Assembly (NCBI RefSeq): GCF_019884785.1
Contig: NZ_CP082326.1
Coordinates: 3,093,355 to 3,157,354, forward strand
Length of the DNA: 64,000 nt
Source: Crassaminicella profunda
Lineage (GTDB): Bacteria; Bacillota; Clostridia; Peptostreptococcales; Thermotaleaceae
Direction of reading: 5' to 3'
Below, piece by piece: positions 62,501 to 64,000 of this stretch. The notes under the pieces were generated by a model. It searched no databases. It had not been told where the DNA came from and worked only from the letters and a program-made list of their open reading frames with translations. The translations under genes and the position numbers were made by a program. Each line of letters opens with the position of its first letter. Position 1 is the first letter of the stretch.

Positions 62501-63151
62501 TTATTCTTTATTTAATTTCTCTATTATTTTTATCAATTCTTCCATACTATCTACTACATAATCAGGATCATGCTTTAAATACATTTCCTTAGGAAGTGCA
62601 CTCCAACTTACTGCTACAGAAATAGCGCCTGCATTTTTGGCACAAAGTACGTCAAAAGGACTATCTCCTACCATCATAGCTTCTTTGGGATAACTATTTA
62701 ATTTTTCCAATGCCATAAGTATTGGCGTAGGATCTGGCTTATGTTTATCTGTATTATTGGCACCAACAATGCACTCAAAATACTTTTCTAAATCAAATAA
62801 CTTCAATCCTCGTCTTGCTGATTCATTAAGCCTTGAGGTTACAACCCCTAGTTTATATCCTTTCTTATAAAGCTGCTCTACAGCTTTCTTTACACCTGTA
62901 TGAATAGTAATAAACTTTTCAAAATTTACTCCTTGAAACGCTCTATAAGTTTCTAAGGCTTCATTACTACACTCAGGACATTCTCTATCTAATGTTATTT
63001 TTAAAATTTCTCCAAAGGACCGGATAATCTTTTCTCTTGGATATTCTTTTTTCAAATGAGTTTTATAAGTATGCTGAAAAGACTGAATAATTAACTCATT
63101 TGTATCTAATAGTGTTCCATCTAAATCAAATAAAATTGTTTTTATACTCAC
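62501..63151 (-). CDS. HAD-family phosphatase, PpaX-like
   Basis: HAD hydrolase of 216 residues, the length of PpaX, which hydrolyses pyrophosphate formed by HPr kinase/phosphorylase. Motif I is ILFDLDGTLLDTNELIIQSF, motif II lies in VVTSRLNES, and motif III/IV is KPDPTPILMALEKL and MVGDSPFDVLCAKNAG. TNELIIQSFQHT after motif I is close to PpaX. It could also be a phosphoglycolate or other small-molecule phosphatase. It begins 13 bases after the tex stop, in the same direction. Confidence 0.85.
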   Translation of the reverse strand: MSIKTILFDLDGTLLDTNELIIQSFQHTYKTHLKKEYPREKIIRSFGEILKITLDRECPECSNEALETYRAFQGVNFEKFITIHTGVKKAVEQLYKKGYKLGVVTSRLNESARRGLKLFDLEKYFECIVGANNTDKHKPDPTPILMALEKLNSYPKEAMMVGDSPFDVLCAKNAGAISVAVSWSALPKEMYLKHDPDYVVDSMEELIKIIEKLNKE

Positions 63152-63164
63152 ATGAATCTCCTTT

Positions 63165-64000
63165 CTATACCTGCTTCATACTCAAAGAAATTTTGCCTCT
63201 TTCCATATCTAGTCTAATAATTTTCACCTTCACTTCATCACCTACAGAAACAACATCCATTGAATTTTTTACAAATTTGTTACTTAATTCAGAAATATGT
63301 ACCAATCCATCTTGTTTCACACCAATATCTACAAAAGCTCCAAAATCAACAACATTTCTCACTGTCCCTGTCATAATCATGTCTAATTTTAAATCTTCCA
63401 TTTTTAATACGTCACTTCTAAATACTGGTTTAGGCATTTCTTCCCTTGGATCTCTACCAGGTTTTTTGATTTCTGATATAATATCTTTTAAAGTGGGTAC
63501 TCCTACTTCTAATTCTTGGGCCAATTCAGCAATATCTTCTCCAATATCTTTTATTTTTTCATCAATATTTCTTAACTTCCCCTCTTTAATATCATCCATG
63601 GTATAACCTAATTTTTCTATTAATTTCATGGTTATAGCATAAGACTCTGGATGAACAGATGTATTGTCTAAAGGATAATTTCCATCAAAAATTCGTAGGA
63701 AACCTGCACATTGTTCATAGGCTTTGTCTCCTAATCGCTTCACTTTTTTCAGTTGTTTTCTATTAGAAAACTTTCCATTCTCTTCTCTGTATTTTACAAT
63801 ATTCTTTGCTATAGATAGAGAAATCCCAGATATATAATTGAGTAATGAAGGAGAAGCTGTATTCAAATCAACTCCCACGCTATTTACACAATCTTCCACT
63901 ACATTTTCTAAACTTTTTCCTAATTTACTTTGGTTTAAATCATGTTGATATTGTCCTACCCCTATACTTTTAGGATCAATTTTTACAAGCTCTGCTAATG
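63165..64000 (-). CDS. tex: Tex-family RNA-binding transcription accessory protein (C-terminal part)
   Basis: Only the C-terminal third or so is inside the window; the gene runs off the right edge. Visible are the YqgF-related end ([19 protein letters not shown]), the helix-hairpin-helix part ([20 protein letters not shown], then [20 protein letters not shown]) and the C-terminal S1 RNA-binding domain ([40 protein letters not shown]). An in-frame start-like codon at 63899 is internal. Tex works in transcription and RNA quality control and is highly conserved. Confidence 0.96.
   Translation of the reverse strand, partial: LAELVKIDPKSIGVGQYQHDLNQSKLGKSLENVVEDCVNSVGVDLNTASPSLLNYISGISLSIAKNIVKYREENGKFSNRKQLKKVKRLGDKAYEQCAGFLRIFDGNYPLDNTSVHPESYAITMKLIEKLGYTMDDIKEGKLRNIDEKIKDIGEDIAELAQELEVGVPTLKDIISEIKKPGRDPREEMPKPVFRSDVLKMEDLKLDMIMTGTVRNVVDFGAFVDIGVKQDGLVHISELSNKFVKNSMDVVSVGDEVKVKIIRLDMERGKISLSMKQV

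Overview
The window is a low-GC chromosomal segment of an anaerobic, fermentative member of the Clostridia (Firmicutes). The evidence is AT-rich codon use, strong AGGAGG-type ribosome binding sites, a SigI/RsgI pair, a Rex-linked acyl-CoA dehydrogenase/EtfBA cluster, amino-acid fermentation genes, and the rex, ABC-F, tsaD, rimI, tsaB, tsaE neighbourhood that resembles the Bacillus ydi region. No rRNA, tRNA, CRISPR array, prophage or complete insertion sequence was seen. The species cannot be named from this alone. Both ends cut through genes: gltB at the left and tex at the right.

Layout: 1-5.3 kb carries glutamate synthase gltB-gltD. From 5.4 to 19.9 kb, all on the minus strand, lie a small ORF, an MBL-fold hydrolase and a histidine-fermentation locus (fchA, hutI, ftcD, hutU, fhs, then a YuiF-like permease and hutH). 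Together these turn histidine into glutamate plus a C1-folate whose formyl group can be cashed in as formate and ATP by Fhs. The locus is split at 13.8-16.5 kb by a secreted repeat protein and by a solitary nuclease-SIR2 fusion gene, a probable anti-phage gene. The fusion gene is flanked by two similar hairpin repeats and a leftover tail of an Rpn-type gene. From 20.3 to 23.6 kb is a sigI-rsgI-surface protein cluster, followed by a DUF554 protein, an OGG-type glycosylase and a MATE pump. A cobalamin riboswitch with terminator precedes cobT (27-28.4 kb). Then come an S-layer CAP protein, glutamate dehydrogenase, a P-loop/Gls24 fusion gene under a Fur-like box, a ferredoxin and a MarR regulator.

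From 33.8 to 38.1 kb are acd-etfB-etfA, with an extra ferredoxin domain in EtfA, and rex, with Rex-like operators between them. From 38.3 to 42 kb are an ABC-F ATPase, acpP and tsaD; the acpP-tsaD gap holds a tight cluster of DnaA boxes. From 42 to 49.8 kb are a CPA-type antiporter under a fluoride riboswitch, a bactofilin-like membrane protein, a Yip1 protein and a MacAB-like ABC exporter. rimI-tsaB-tsaE follow, then ribU under an FMN riboswitch. From 52.6 to 60.9 kb are an amidohydrolase, a DUF1850 protein, a TRAP-TAXI transporter and a LytS/LytR two-component system. The window closes with hisC, a PpaX-like phosphatase and the 3' part of tex.

The recurring theme is glutamate (gltBD, hut, gdhA) and redox-driven fermentation (Rex, Acd-Etf, ferredoxin). 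Three metabolite riboswitches (B12, fluoride, FMN) are clear from conserved sequence. The most unusual items are the nuclease-SIR2 gene in its repeat-bounded setting, the DnaA-box cluster near tsaD/ABC-F, the fluoride riboswitch on an antiporter and the Fur-like box on the Gls24-ATPase fusion gene.
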